Source of the DNA: Micropterix aruncella
Taxonomy: Eukaryota > Arthropoda > Insecta > Lepidoptera > Micropterigidae
Assembly: GCA_944548615.1 (NCBI GenBank)
Contig: OX155957.1
Coordinates: forward strand, 26,736,863-26,800,862
DNA: 64,000 nucleotides
Direction of reading: 5' to 3'
In this document: one piece after another, positions 42,875 through 54,653 of the stretch
Layout: the number at the start of each line of letters is the position of its first letter
Position numbering within the stretch: the first letter of the stretch is position 1
Notes under the pieces: model-generated
What the model was told of the DNA's origin: nothing
Databases searched by the model: none
Seen by the model: only the letters and a program-made list of their open reading frames with translations
Position numbers and translations under genes: made by a program

Positions 42875-43780
42875 CGAGCTCCCATTGCGCAATTTTGAAT
42901 CATCGTTGTTAGTCCAGTCGTCGAGGTCGCCATAATGCTATAATGACTATGACAAAATATAGTGAAATATTCCTAATATTCGTAATGTGATACACATTCT
43001 GTAAGTTTGGTATTTACAATCAAAATATTTTACTTAAAAATAGGCAATCGATTCTACCGCGTGGGGACTTTGATTTGAAGCTATGAATCAGTTTAAAAAG
43101 TGCCTAATCTTTCAAGCAATTTATTTTTCTGAAGACATAATTTCCTAGAATTTGTTTATACTTGAATAAAACCTTTTCCCAGTTATAAGCTAGTAAAACT
43201 AATTAATCAATTTATCAGCAGTGCCTGGCACCAAATCATTTGTGATTTAAAAATAGCCAATTTGCTGCATTTCGACATGGCATTTTCTGTATCTACATGG
43301 TTTAGTCTCTTGACGGTAAAGTTCTCTGAATTGTAACTCTTGTTTTATAGTTATGGCAACAAAATGATGATCCCCTCATGTATAGTTTACAAAGTTAGGT
43401 TTTGTAATACTGTAAGTGGTAATTGTAATCCTGTATATATACAATTATCGCAATTTATATACAAAGTTTATCATGCTTGATAAGTGTATCATTATATTTT
43501 ATTTGCAATTCCCCGAGAAGACATATTATGCTGTTGTCACTTTAAGGGGAGGATAAATGTAAACCTAAAATACATAATTTCTTAGTCTCACTTTTGCAGC
43601 AACGTTTCGAATTATTTAAGAATTGTATATATGTAATTTATATATGTAAACTTCTATATATGTATGTTATTATTATATAGATAAAGGTCTAAAGTGCATT
43701 TTGGTTAAAGTCTCGTTTTAGAAATTCCTAAAAACTCAGATTTTCTTTAAAAATTCTCAAAAATGCATTTAATTGTCTCA
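42875..43780. other. AT-rich region, possible long adp 3' UTR
   Basis: If the exon at 42843 is used, this would start the 3' UTR. Candidate AATAAA near 43164. No gene otherwise. Confidence 0.35.
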
Positions 43781-43784
43781 TTTT

Positions 43785-44035
43785 TTACCCATTTAATAAA
43801 TTTGTTGTCATATGAAATAGATGACTATCGCAGTTGTTTGACATTATAAAAAGGGTAAAACATTTTTTTTGCATCGAGTTAATAGTACCCGACGTTTTAT
43901 TGATGTTCCAATCCCCCATGTCCAGGTGGTCTACCTTGGACAATGGCGGTTGCAACATTGCCGAAATGTCGGGTGCTACATACAAACATCTTGTGGTAAA
44001 TTCATTTTTATCCTAATTATAATTTGTCATCAAAT
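43785..44035. mobile_element. Penelope-like pseudo-LTR palindrome, copy 2
   Basis: Left GACTATCGCAGTTGTTTGAC and TACCCGACGTTTTATTGATG; right AACATTGCCGAAATGTCGGG in inverse. Same sequences as the arms at 4961-5089/5385-5513, more diverged, with almost no spacer. Confidence 0.65.
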
Positions 44036-44899
44036 GAAACCAGTTAATCTCAGAGTTAAGACGGTGAAGAATGTTTTAAATGATTTGAAAACTTTTCAGA
44101 GTGTACAAGTTTTTAAATAAAATTCATCAAAATGTAATTATTTTTAGTTTTTTCCTATTTTAATATTTTTGCTGAATTTTACCGAAACACTAATGAATTC
44201 TGAAAGATTGTTTACTTTTTTAGAGGATTCATCATCTTACTGAATTAGAAATTTACCCAGGGATATGGGATTTAAAACTGTAATCTATAAATCATAAACC
44301 CATTTTGGTTCGTTTTTACCTATATTTTTCTGCATATTTCTCATAAGATATAGAAGATTAATAAATAAAACTTCTAATCACATGAAACCTTAGATCTTCA
44401 TCTAACTATTCATATAAAATGATTTCGCATATATCCTTCCCTTAACGATGGATTTTGTCGTTTTTGTTTCTGTAATAATTGAAATCTCTCAAACGTTTGA
44501 CGAAATTCTCAAAATAAATGTTGAATAGCTGAGAAATCACAGTTGTGTTCACTAAGTCTTTAATAGAGAATTCCAGAAATAATATCTCGTAGACGTTTTT
44601 ATTCTATTTTAAAGAGTTGCTGTGTTTTTTACCTTTTTGTTAAGTCTGCTATATGATGATGAAATAGGAGGATAGCTGATCATGCAGCTACCCGCACTTA
44701 GTCCTAATTTTAGGTCCTTTGTGGCTTACTCCCACCTGTGTATCTATTGACCAAAGTCCATACCATAGATTCTGCAACCAGCTCACTTTGGAAACCAGTC
44801 GCAGACGGATCAGCCTTAGCAGCCTCATATGTGCCCATTAATTTCTCCTTTCAGTCAAAGCCAAATACATATTACATGCTCAACCGACAACGCAAACGA
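44036..44899. other. AT-rich spacer
   Basis: No gene or repeat recognised. Confidence 0.4.
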
Positions 44900-45312
44900 G
44901 GTCATCGACTATGCCTAGAGTATGTGCATGTGTAAGTCGACAGTGCCCAGTGCTCAGGCCCACTGACTTCTTCAAGTTATCCCTGGAGAGTCTCAGGAGA
45001 AACTTGTTAATTTCAACGGCTCTTTTTGCTTGTTTCGGGTTAGTTCTTCTCCGCTTGTGCTTTAACCATTCCCGGATTCTGTTACGCGAGGCGGTCCTCG
45101 TGCACCCCTCTGCCTATGGCATTGTTGGCTCAGGTCCCATTGGTGAACGTGACAACTCCTGCTCTTCAGGTCTATATGCTTCTTCATTACCTGTCTCTCC
45201 ACTGTGTCCCTTCATCCATGTGAGACATTCTGTTTTCATGTGATATTTTTGCAAGTCCTTACTGGCATCCTTTAACCGCTGGAATGCTAATACCACCGAT
45301 CGGTGGTTATTC
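44900..45312 (-). pseudogene. LINE ORF2 fragment: RNase H end and C-terminal region
   Basis: The minus strand reads TWMKGHSGETGNEEAYR, GPEPTMP, then RIREWLKHKRRRTNPKQAKR and RLSRDNLKKSVGLSTGHC. WxxGHSGxxGNExAD is the RNase H C-terminal motif and LxKxxLRxLVGLxTGHC is the block after it in I/R1-like LINEs. Stops and AY for AD show decay. Confidence 0.75.
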
Positions 45313-46400
45313 CGTTGCGACAACTCGCGGGCTGATCTCTGTATTTATGCAAATATGTAATGAAATGCAAAAAAAGTCGCCATCATTGAATAAGCCACCA
45401 TTATGCATTAGTATTCGTTTACTAACAGCCCTGTAATTTTCGAGGGTTGAAAACACGCCGTCGTGAGTTTCATTCTCATGGCTAGCTTTCTAAGGGTTAA
45501 TTACTTTAGACGTCTGCTCTTGGGCTCTTCAGCTCTTAGGCGCTAGAAACACTGATCTGCTGTATTCAAGGACGTAACTGCAGCTTGCAGCCCCCCCGCA
45601 ATGTTCTAATGGGGGCCCCATGTAGCTGAAATCTTACTACATCGGCGAAGGGGGAGGGAGGGAAGGGGGTCGTACAGTCTGCTTCCTTGAGTTTTCTAAA
45701 ACATCATCAATGGTTTAGGAAAATGGCAGTAATTCTTTTCCAATATTAATAATTTTTGGGCAAATTTGGCTGGAACCCTGTTCCTTTAGAGAAAAATGAG
45801 AAAATAGCTTTTGTCTGCCTTTTTTGGGGGAAATATGAGCAATTTTTCATATCGCCGCAGTACTTCTTTTTCGAAATTAACTGTTTTTTGAATAAATATG
45901 ACAAGGGCCCCCCATGCGATGGAAGGCATTCCCCTGGCAGTGGGATCTGTGTTAATTTACTTTTCCTCCTTACTCTTTTCCATTTTTTCTATTTCTACAG
46001 CAACCATTATTATTATATTTGTGGTTTCCGCTTTGGAAATTGTGTAGTTGTGTCCCAAGAATCTGTTTATCATTAGTCCAAGGGATTAAGAGTATACATT
46101 ATGATTAGTAACTGTTCCTTCATTGCCATTTGCAGTGTATAGTTATTTTATTAACAAGATCTCTTCTACACTTTCCTTAAAGAGTACTCGGATTCTATAC
46201 AGTAATGTAAAGTTGTCATCTGTCATCCCTAGTGGGAAGTTATATCACGCCTGTTGTAAAACTTTCCTGTACTTTGTGGTTTTCCCCTTCATATTCCATA
46301 CTCTAGAGGTGGTATGCCAAATACAACTTCTAGGCTTCAGTGGGTGCACCTATACATGCAAATCTTTGCATAGGCACATGCTATTTTGCAGCCGTTCGAA
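45313..46400. repeat. Unassigned region with a short repeat shared with 34537-34605
   Basis: 45438-45502 (TTTTCGAGGGTTGAAAACAC, GGCTAGCTTTCTAAGGGTTA) matches 34538-34602 near the end of family X copy 5. C/G runs near 45590-45670. No gene seen. Confidence 0.5.
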
Positions 46401-46551
46401 GACCATATCTGGCGTTTCCCAAGATCACTTCTGGTGTTTCCCAAGATCACTTCTGGTGTTTCCCAAGATCACTTCTGGTGTTTCCCAAGATCATTTCTGG
46501 CGTTTCCCAAGATCACTTCTGGTGTTTCCCAAGATCACTTCTGGTGTTTCG
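46401..46551. repeat. 22-bp minisatellite, about 6.5 units
   Basis: Unit CCCAAGATCACTTCTGGTGTTT with unit starts at 46418, 46440, 46462, 46484, 46506 and 46528. Two units have single changes (CATTTC, GGCG). No plus frame contains a stop in it, so it inflates three overlapping frames. Not evidence for a gene. Confidence 0.95.
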
Positions 46552-47045
46552 CACTGCTGTTAAAACTATAGCAATAGAAGCTGCTCTTGAAAATATAGCA
46601 ATAGAAAATTGAAGAAATTGCGACTTTTATACATTATTATTCAACTGTCGAATTCTGTAAAATGGGCGAGGCGATGCATTATTGTTTAAAACATGTGATT
46701 TATCTGGTCTGTATAATAGCATTCCCAAAATTTCGCTGAGATTATTTTGGACTGCAGGATATCCTAGCTTAATTTAAGGCGATTATTACTCTACAATTTG
46801 TAATTAGAGATGAATGCGTAGATGCGTATTTTTGGCTGACGGAAATGTCCAAAAAGTGTCTTGACTAATATAAGTTAATCGCAATGTAAACTTGATACTT
46901 AGGATATAGTAGAATTTTTCCTTGCCCAGGGGTGGCTTGCGCCTGAATCGAAAACTGAATATTAACATATTGACTGCAAAGTTAGTTTTCAGCATGCTAG
47001 TCTGAAAATCCAATCTTACAATCATATATTATTATAGCTCTAATA
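46552..47045. other. AT-rich spacer
   Basis: No gene recognised. Confidence 0.4.
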
Positions 47046-47398
47046 TAGTAGAACTCCAATTATCCGAATCAATTGGAAAGGGACCCCGTTCGGATAATTG
47101 AAAATTCTGATAATTGGATTTATTCCAAAAAAGGGTCTTATTTTAATAATTTATTGTATATATGTTTAAATTGGGAGAAAAAAATATTTAATATCAAAAT
47201 TTATTATCAATATTAATTAAATGTAAAGGCTAAACTTTTACATATTAAGCATACTTTGAAAGTTCTGTACATCATCCCCAAGGACAATAACGCGCGTAGA
47301 CAGAATCATTATTTTTCGAATCGCAGTATTTTTCCGTCTTAATTGTTTTCCGTTTTAATTTCGGATAATCAGCGATTCAGATAATTGGAGTTCTACTG
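47046..47398. mobile_element. pogo-type MITE, copy 3
   Basis: TAGTAGAACTCCAATTATCC left, complement of right CAGTAGAACTCCAATTATCT. TA on each side (47044-47045, 47399-47400). Internal sequence AAATTTATTATCAATATTAA and GTACATCATCCCCAAGGACA matches copy 1 in inverse. Confidence 0.85.
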
Positions 47399-47408
47399 TA
47401 ATAGTATA

Positions 47409-47785
47409 CAGAGTGAGTTTCAATAAACCGGCATCCTTGAAGGGGGTGAATTAGTATGAGCAAGTAAGCAACTTTTAATAAACAAACAAAAAAAAAACAT
47501 TTTTGTTTTTTAAATTTAATAAAAAATATTTTTTGAAAAATAGTATAAAAAGCGCTGATCACGACGTGCCATCTCGCGGTAGGTAAAATATCGCTAATAT
47601 TGTTTATTAGAGATATTCTACTTACCGATAGATGGCACAGTGCGCTCAAACGCTTGTCAAACTTTTATTTAACAGTTCAAGTTCTTCAAATTTTCTTGTT
47701 TTTCCCAAAAAAAATTATCAAAAGTTGCTCAGTGCTCCTACTGATTCACCCTATTCAAGGTGTTGGTTAATTAAAACTCATCCTG
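47409..47785. mobile_element. TA-flanked MITE family T, copy B, adjacent to pogo MITE
   Basis: Left CAGAGTGAGTTTCAATAAAC, right complement CAGGATGAGTTTTAATTAAC. TA on both sides. Central inverted repeat GTGCCATCTCGCGGTAGGTA and TTACCGATAGATGGCAC. Confidence 0.82.
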
Positions 47786-47787
47786 TA

Positions 47788-48482
47788 TATTGATCATTAA
47801 GAGCCATAAAGAATGTGCTTTTTCAATAAAGTAATTCCGATTTGTCTCATAATTGTCTATGTAACAAAAAGCTTCTTGCTAAAGTTAACTATGAGTTATG
47901 TCATAGTTGGCAGTCAACTTGTTAAACAATAGTAGAAAAAAAATACTGGCTAATGGTGGCATTATTAAAATATAATTGACTCAAGAATGCTGAATAACTA
48001 TCGCTACAGACATTATTTTCGACTATAAAAAAATAACACTGTTAATCTGTTTTGAGCCACCCTTGAAATGTATGATTTAAAATGTTCATATCCTTGGTTT
48101 GTATATCGATTATGAACATTGGGTTAATTAGGCTAGTTTTATTTGTAATTAATGCTTAGTGGTTTCCGCTAAACACGTATCATTTAATTATATTGTTATT
48201 CGTTTAATAATTTTACCAAAATTTGTTTCCGTTGGGAAGAGTTTTGTAAACATATGTGCACATAGCACTCTTTTATTAAAAACCCTATCTTAGCTTTGTA
48301 ATCGTTTGTTATGTTGTCCTATTAAAATTATTTTACTTTGTTCTCTGTCTCATAAGAATTAATAAAGATTTTTATATAAAAAAAAAATGCATTTTTTATT
48401 ATCATCATTTGGATAATGAAAAATTACATAACATCTTCTGAGATTGTAATAATTGGTGGTAATGTGGATGTTAAGGTAATTA
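47788..48482. other. AT-rich spacer
   Basis: No gene or element recognised. Confidence 0.4.
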
Positions 48483-48645
48483 AATGTGTGGGTGGTAGGG
48501 TGGATGCTCGCATGCGGCAAGACAGCTGTCCTATACCTACCTCAGCTGGTCGTTAGTCTAGGGTCCAGGGTTCCTACCCCAGAAATGTAATAATAATATT
48601 ATGATGAGTGAATTTCAATGTAGCTCCGTTTATTCATTATTTTGA
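48483..48645 (+). mobile_element. RLE-type retrotransposon, copy 5 (3' UTR only)
   Basis: GGCAAGACAGCTGTCCTATA, GGTCGTTAGTC, ATAATATTATGATG and GTAGCTCCGTTTATTCATT match the 3' ends of copies 3 and 4. Confidence 0.75.
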
Positions 48646-49216
48646 GATCCAACCCCAATCCACAATTTTTCCGGTGCCCTTCCACGAAAAGTATTATTAA
48701 AAAATAAAATTTTATACACAAAATGTCAAATATTTCAATATTAGAAAGCAAGTAACAGAGGATAGAAGAGTGTGAAAAGTTACACGAAATTCTTATTCTA
48801 TTTCTTTTTTTTTAAATTTCGGATGAATAATACAAGCAATCATTATTAAAAAGAAAAAGGGTCTCTGTACTCTGTACTGTGTATATTTATGAGTACCCAC
48901 AGCGCCCGATCCGTGCCGCCAATACGATCCTAGAACGCATCTTGAGAACGGATCGGATCGCAAGGATCTTTACACTGGCTCCGATCCATTCTAAATATCG
49001 GATATCCGTTTTTTTCTTTTTATATTATTTTATTTTAATTTATTTATATTTTATTTATAATCCGGATGATTAGTATTATACAACACAGAATTATGACGCA
49101 CAGCGCCAATCAATGCTTCAGTACAATTATCCGCCTTTAAGTATTTGTACTATTACATAGTGTAAATTTTGATGATAAAAATAATAATACAAATTAAGAA
49201 AACTGTAACTTGAATA
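48646..49216. other. AT-rich spacer with a GATC-rich stretch
   Basis: 48900-49010 has repeated GATC-type words (CGATCCGTGCC, CGGATCGGATCG, CGATCCATTC) with partial self-complementarity. No gene recognised. Confidence 0.4.
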
Positions 49217-49508
49217 CAGGCTGAGTTTTATTAACCATCATCCTTGAATTGGGCGAATCAGCACAAGCAAATAAGCAACTTTTAACTAAAAATTATGGAA
49301 AAAAAACATGTTTTTTTTTACAAAAAAGTATAAAAAGCAATGATTGCAATGCGCCATACAGCGGTCGGTAAAATATCGCAAATATTGCGTATTTGCAATA
49401 TTTTACCTACCTACCGCTAGATGGCGCAGCGCGCTCAATGTTTTTTTTACAACATTTTTAATAATTTGATTATTTGCTCCTTCACCCACTTCAAGGATAC
49501 TGGTTAAA
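49217..49508. mobile_element. TA-flanked MITE family T, copy C
   Basis: Left CAGGCTGAGTTTTATTAACC; CAAATAAGCAACTTTTAACT; centre ATTGCGTATTTGCAATATTT palindrome with TAGATGGCGCAGCGCGCTCA. Right end decayed. Confidence 0.75.
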
Positions 49509-49818
49509 ATAAAATAATAGAGGAAGATAGAGAGCGACGAAGCAACAGGGTAGGGCGAGAGGATCTTGTTTATTTAATTATTTACACCAGTGTCTGAAAC
49601 AAGCAACATTGAGAGACTACATTGACAGAATTGATATTTATATTATTAATAATTGTAATATTATTATTTATATTATGATATTATTTCAGCAATATTATGT
49701 AAGCAATTTATTTCATATAATAATTTGAATATATCTTTTAAATTAATAATGTGGCTTTCTATTCTTGAAATTGACCTTATTACGTAAAAACTGTATTTTC
49801 TTTTGCGCTTAGTAAAAA

Positions 49819-49848
49819 TGGGCCTGATTGCGTTTCTTCGTGAACAAA
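49819..49848. mobile_element. MITE family G, copy 3 (left end only)
   Basis: TGGGCCTGATTGCGTTTCTT then CGTGAAC. Cut by the retrotransposon copy that begins at about 49850. Confidence 0.7.
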
Positions 49849-49849
49849 T

Positions 49850-50640
49850 AAAATAAAAGACAAATGGAGCTGCCATGGAATGGGCCCATCATAATACCAT
49901 TATTACCCTTCTGGGGGGTGAGCGGTGGATTCCGGAATAACGACCGGCTGTGGTAGGTTTAGGACAGCTGTCTTGCCTCATGTAAGCATTCACCTTACCA
50001 CCCATTCACTCCCCTTTCGAAGCTATAGGATTTAAGATTCGGAAATTGCAGTTTGAGATGTTTTTTCTAGGAAAGAGTTGATTATTTTTCTGGAAAGACC
50101 AAGATCTTTAAAGAGGTGACACAGAGATTTGGCTGGCAGGTCACGAGCGCAACTTTGACCGTGTGAAGGTGAACAGTGAAGCCATTCGGGGTGACGGCAT
50201 TTGTGAGATCATGGTATTTATTTAATTTGTACTCGTGATCTTTTGGGATATTTGATTCCCATGGAACAGTTAATTCTACGATAAGGGCCATCTTCCGAGA
50301 TAGAGAGTAAAGAGTTATATCTGGACGCAGGGCTGTGCATCCGAGACTTTCACGGAATTTATACTGCTTAGAGACCGAATCGACCTCCAGAATCCATTCT
50401 GAAGCTTTCTCGATCATTGAGAAAGGTTTTGTAGTTCAATGTTTTTTGCCTTTAGAGCCATCCCGCACAAACTGTATTGGGGGTTTGGAGGGTAATGTCA
50501 AACCCTTGTTGGCACGAGCCACTGAGAGGCTAATTAGCCTCTCAGTGGCTCGTGCCAACATTCGAGATGTAATTACATCGCGAATATCAGCAAGGACTTT
50601 GTCATGGCGGTAAGTGTACCGTCCTTGTTCCAAATAAATT
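49850..50640 (-). mobile_element. RLE-type retrotransposon, copy 6, with snap-back palindrome
   Basis: 3' UTR (TGGAGCTGCCATGGAA, ACCGGCTGTGG in complement context) then frame 50417-50082: ESLGCTALRPDITLYSLS, VELTVPWESNIPKDHEYK. It breaks down at a 50-bp perfect palindrome (50509-50558) before resuming CGCGAATATCAGCAAGGACT. Confidence 0.82.
50509..50558. repeat. 50-bp perfect palindrome
   Basis: 25-bp arms with no spacer, centre CTAA|TTAG. The left arm is normal element sequence; the right arm is an extra inverted copy that other copies lack. Confidence 0.95.
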
Positions 50641-51321
50641 GCTATCAGTTTCACCGAAAAATGCTATCAGCGCCACGTGCATGTCGGCGGCGCAGAAGGG
50701 TTGCCGAAAGTACTATGGCATTTAGAAATCTAATCGTAATCAATGGTTAAATGGTGATTAATTTGTATGTAACATAAAACTGTAATGTTGAAAAAATATT
50801 TTTGATTTACCTACCTATCTCTGCAAGTCACTCGGTTTAAGTAATCCAAAGATATAGTACTGTGTCCAAAGTCTGAATGCTGGTAAAAAGCCGCCGCCCG
50901 GACAGTTAAGGGTTTTTAGTTTATCTAATAGATTGCAGTGCTACAACAGCATATTTTATAACCCGATTTGTATTAAAAATAAATAAAAAACACAACACTT
51001 TATTATTTACACTAATTTAACTTAAAAAAACATATCTTTGAACACCAAACGAACACTTTTATCCAAATGTTGAATTTTGCGATGCAGTTAAAAACATTTG
51101 AAAAACTCCGTGGATGTATGTTATTTTAGAGTTTTTTCCAGTTTTCCTCATCCAGAAACATTGAACGATGACAATTTTCCATTGGATGATGGATCACTTG
51201 GATGATGGATGCTATCTGAAAACCTCAAGATTTCACAGTGCGTGAAATCTTGATGTCAATATTTCACAGTGAATATGCTATTGCCGCAACATTTATTTAT
51301 TTATTTAGAATCATAGACAAA
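50641..51321. other. AT-rich spacer
   Basis: No gene recognised. Short inverted TTTCACAGTG(CG)TGAAA-like words near 51230-51265. Confidence 0.4.
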
Positions 51322-51610
51322 GGGCTCGATTGTGTTTCGTCGAGAACTAAAATCGGAAATAATACGGAAACATGGTAGAGCGGAACGTGAAATGAACGGT
51401 TGTCACTTTTTCGCATTAGAATCTAAGAATCTAAGATCTGCATATAGCATCTGAATCTAAGACTACTCGAAATGTGTTCAAATTTATTCGGACGAGTATA
51501 GGTTCGACTATCGACGATCGCTCGGTTCGTATTCCACTGTAAGGTATTGCTCTATCTCGTTCTCTTGAACTAATTTCCGTTTTAGTTCACAAAGAAACGC
51601 AATCGGGCCC
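51322..51610. mobile_element. MITE family G, copy 4
   Basis: GGGCTCGATTGTGTTTCGTC left, GGGCCCGATTGCGTTTCTTT as complement of right. Inner AGAGCGGAACGTGAAATGAA. Confidence 0.8.
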
Positions 51611-51864
51611 AATTAGTACTCACATACATTAATTATTACCAATATTAGAGCATAATATTCTATGTGTACACCGCATTCTAAATTAATTATTGCCTATTTG
51701 CCATTTAACTGACGACCCATTAAAAAGTATTATTATAATAACTATTATTGTTGAAATTACTGAGATCATTAAACAATAATTTAAAAAATGTATTTTTTAT
51801 GTACATAGTGGTAAAACAAATACTAAAAATAATAATCACAATTTAGGCCAATAAATTGCAGCAA

Positions 51865-52405
51865 AGGCTACCCCGGGTAAGACTCCCGTATCTCAGGCCT
51901 CAGAGCTGGTGGACCGGTTTCTCCCGGCCGGATTGCATCCCGGCGCCACTGGACGGTTTGCGCACCGATTGGCGTAGCCAATCGGTTGTGTATTCTGACT
52001 AATTGCTGAAGGGGTCTGAAGACTATGGAAATACACTGTTTCCTAAGCAGCAGGGGTGGATGTTGACCTGTTGTCATGCCACTCTTGAAATGGCCTTGGG
52101 CCCCTCGATCCCGTGTGGCACTACGGGCAAAGAACGCCCAGCTCCTTGATAAATTCTAACTGAATTACCGCTGTAATACAACAGGTAGAGGTCGCGTAAG
52201 CGACTTCGGACCCGTAATCAGTCGGGTGGACGGAGGCATCCTGAAGGTTAATTCCAGACGGAGATATCCTGCCAAAACTGGTAGTCAGTGGCGAGGCTGC
52301 CCGCTGGTTACCTTTCCCAGTGCCTCGCCGTAAGGCGTTAGCCTCTGACGGGCAGGTGGCGGACAGTTAACAGTTGACAGCCCGTTGCAGTTGACAACTC
52401 TAGTT
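51865..52405 (+). repeat. Interspersed repeat family X, copy 7 (variant)
   Basis: GCCACTGGACGGTTTGCGCA, GGCGTAGCCAATCGGTTGTG, GTTTCCTAAGCAGCAGGGGT, GGTAGAGGTCGCGTAAGCGA, and tail GTTGCAGTTGACAACTC. Closer to copy 2 than to copies 1, 3 and 5, suggesting two subfamilies. Confidence 0.7.
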
Positions 52406-52864
52406 GCTAATTTCTCCCACCAGAGGGCGAATTAGACAGCGAGCTTGTGTCAGGGTTGCCATATGTACAATTTCAATCCCGTTTGTACGATTATTCGAGC
52501 AGTTGTAAGATATATGATGGGACTATATACCAACTAGATTCATCATACAATATTAGTTATGTATAATACCATTTTATTTTTTTATAAATTCCTGAAATGT
52601 GTTGAAACAGTTCCTGAAACATGTAATATATTTGCAAAAATAAAAAAGTTTTCTTTAAGATCTCGCTCCATGATCTATTGTTCAACCATGTTTAATTCTA
52701 GGTAGGTTTAAATATTACTACATATTATTATGTAATAAATCGGAAATAAGTAAAGAAAATACATACAACAATAGTTTCCCCTGCAAACTTATGAACATCG
52801 TTGAGTACTTAATATAACAGTGATCTATGTATTTACTTCTAATATTATGTTCGATTATTACTAT
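52406..52864. other. AT-rich spacer
   Basis: No gene or element recognised. Confidence 0.4.
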
Positions 52865-53188
52865 TGGGCTCGATTGCGTTTCTCTTGAACTAAAATTTGA
52901 AATTAGTACGTGTGAACGAGACGGAGCAGTACGTCAGAGTGGAATGTGAAATGAACGGTTGTCACTTTTACGGATTAAAACTACTCACTGAAGATAAAGC
53001 AGCTAAATCTAACACTGCATGAAATGATTTCAAACTTATTTGGCCGTCTATAAGTTCGACAAATAATTTTGGTGTGGGATAATCGACGACAGTTCATTTC
53101 ATATTCCGTTCTGCGTAACGTATTGCTCTGTCTTGTTCGGTTGAACTAAGTTCCTATTTTAGCTCACGAAGAAACGCAATCGGACCCA
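52865..53188. mobile_element. MITE family G, copy 5
   Basis: TGGGCTCGATTGCGTTTCTC left, TGGGTCCGATTGCGTTTCTT as complement of right. Inner CAGAGTGGAATGTGAAATGA. Confidence 0.8.
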
Positions 53189-54177
53189 TGTTCATATTAA
53201 TTTCATTAGAATTATAGTATTACAAGTCATAATAAAGTTACGTTTTTTTTATCGTGAATATAATAATAAGAAATCGTAAGAAATGTTAGGAAACATAAAG
53301 AAATAATTTTTAAAAAAGCAAGAAAATATACAGAAATATCTAAACACATTACAAAGGAAAGCATTGACGCTATTGATATAGGTCATTACACAAATAACAT
53401 TTCCCGTGGGTGAGTAAAATGTCCAATGAGTAAAACGCTTTAACAATGAGATATTTCATAACGCGGTTCATAAACACGCCAAGTGATTGCGATTGTCAAA
53501 TGCGATGGCTGAGTTTGATGTAAATTGCTGGGCCGGCAACATATTATATGCTAACCTTTCCGACTTGGATCATGCACAACTCACTGAACGTAGCTTGCTT
53601 TGGGATCTTGTTGGATAGTGTTGATGCAAATCATTCACTTCAAATTCGGCAAGATTTTTGCGATTGTACAGCGCTACTTTCATTGATGGACGACAGCGTC
53701 AGTATGCGCAGATCTCTAAACGGAGGCCTTAAAGGCGTGACAAGCGGCACATGCGCTATTGTGCGGACGACACCCTTCTGCATAATGAATGCTCTCTGCC
53801 TGTCAGCTGCACGCCCCCATAGCTCTGCACCTTAAATTAGCAGCGAATGAATACATGCAAATTAATACATGCGCAGCGCAGGTAAATCGAGACTGTAGAT
53901 TATAGACTGTGATCTCAGAGTTTTGAAGGTCCTCCAGCATGATGTCTGTAAGCTGAATGGCGGGATCTGATGTATAAACACCGAGGGAAAGGAACTCCAA
54001 GACCATTGGCAATTGTAATACTTAAGCCAACGGTGGTGGAGTTACCAGTCCTCAATGTAGGTCGTTTTAGACGTCAAGGTTCTTGAGATTGACAGCAGTT
54101 CTTGAGATTTCGGATATACGAAGATTATGCCTGCGGAAGAAAATGAATTATTAAGAAGTTACACAAATAAGAAATTA
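53189..54177. other. Unassigned; GC-richer patch at 53500-54060
   Basis: The frames 53548-53835 (+) and 54012-53803 (-) have more even codon content than the surroundings but match no family I can name. A decayed LINE is possible. Confidence 0.35.
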
Positions 54178-54400
54178 AAGACTATCGCGGTTGTTCCAAA
54201 TTATAAATAAGACAAAATCAGATTTCATGGTTGACTGCAAGATATCCCTATAGCGATAAGTCTGCAATTTGTGCACAAATTGTCTTTTTTTATAAAACCA
54301 GATTAATATTCATTAAGTAATGTTTTTATAGCACAATAACATTATTTTATTCTCTTCTATTCTATTTTACCACATGAAGTTGGTAGCACTCGACGTTTGG
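54178..54400. mobile_element. Penelope-like pseudo-LTR arm, copy 3, split by a LINE tail
   Basis: GACTATCGCGGTTGTT and TTATAAATAAGACAAAATCA, then a foreign ~140-bp block, then CACATGAAGTTGGTAGCACT and CGACGTTTGG, which continue the arm seen at 4961-5030. The other arm lies near 55029-55070 (ATCGGGTGCTAT, TTTTTATCCTAATATAAAG). Confidence 0.6.
54241..54362 (+). mobile_element. LINE 3' tail with (TTCTA)n, copy 2
   Basis: TTTGTGCACAAATTGTC, GCACAATAACATTATTTTATTC and a TTCTA-type tail match 33116-33212. Confidence 0.65.
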
Positions 54401-54653
54401 GCGATTTTTTCAAGATTATTTAAAATATTTTTCATTTCTTTTCAACATATTTCTATAGCTTGTTGTGGATTTGGTACATCTATTTTGGATATTTTTTACT
54501 TTCATTTTAATTACCTTTCAATGTAATTAACTTCACTTATGTTTTAATATTTAGACAATAATATTGTTTGTTTTTTTTTTGTTTTTTGACATTTTGATTT
54601 TTAATGTGATTCGTGCCATGTCGTGGATTAGCATATCGTGGATTTGGTATATC

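Noticed and set aside
46123..46612. 146- and 90-codon frames with a 22-residue repeat
   Set aside because: Produced by the 22-bp minisatellite, open in all three frames; no flanking coding signature.
53548..54012. Host gene in the GC-richer patch
   Set aside because: Frames on both strands overlap, none has a family motif or convincing splice sites.
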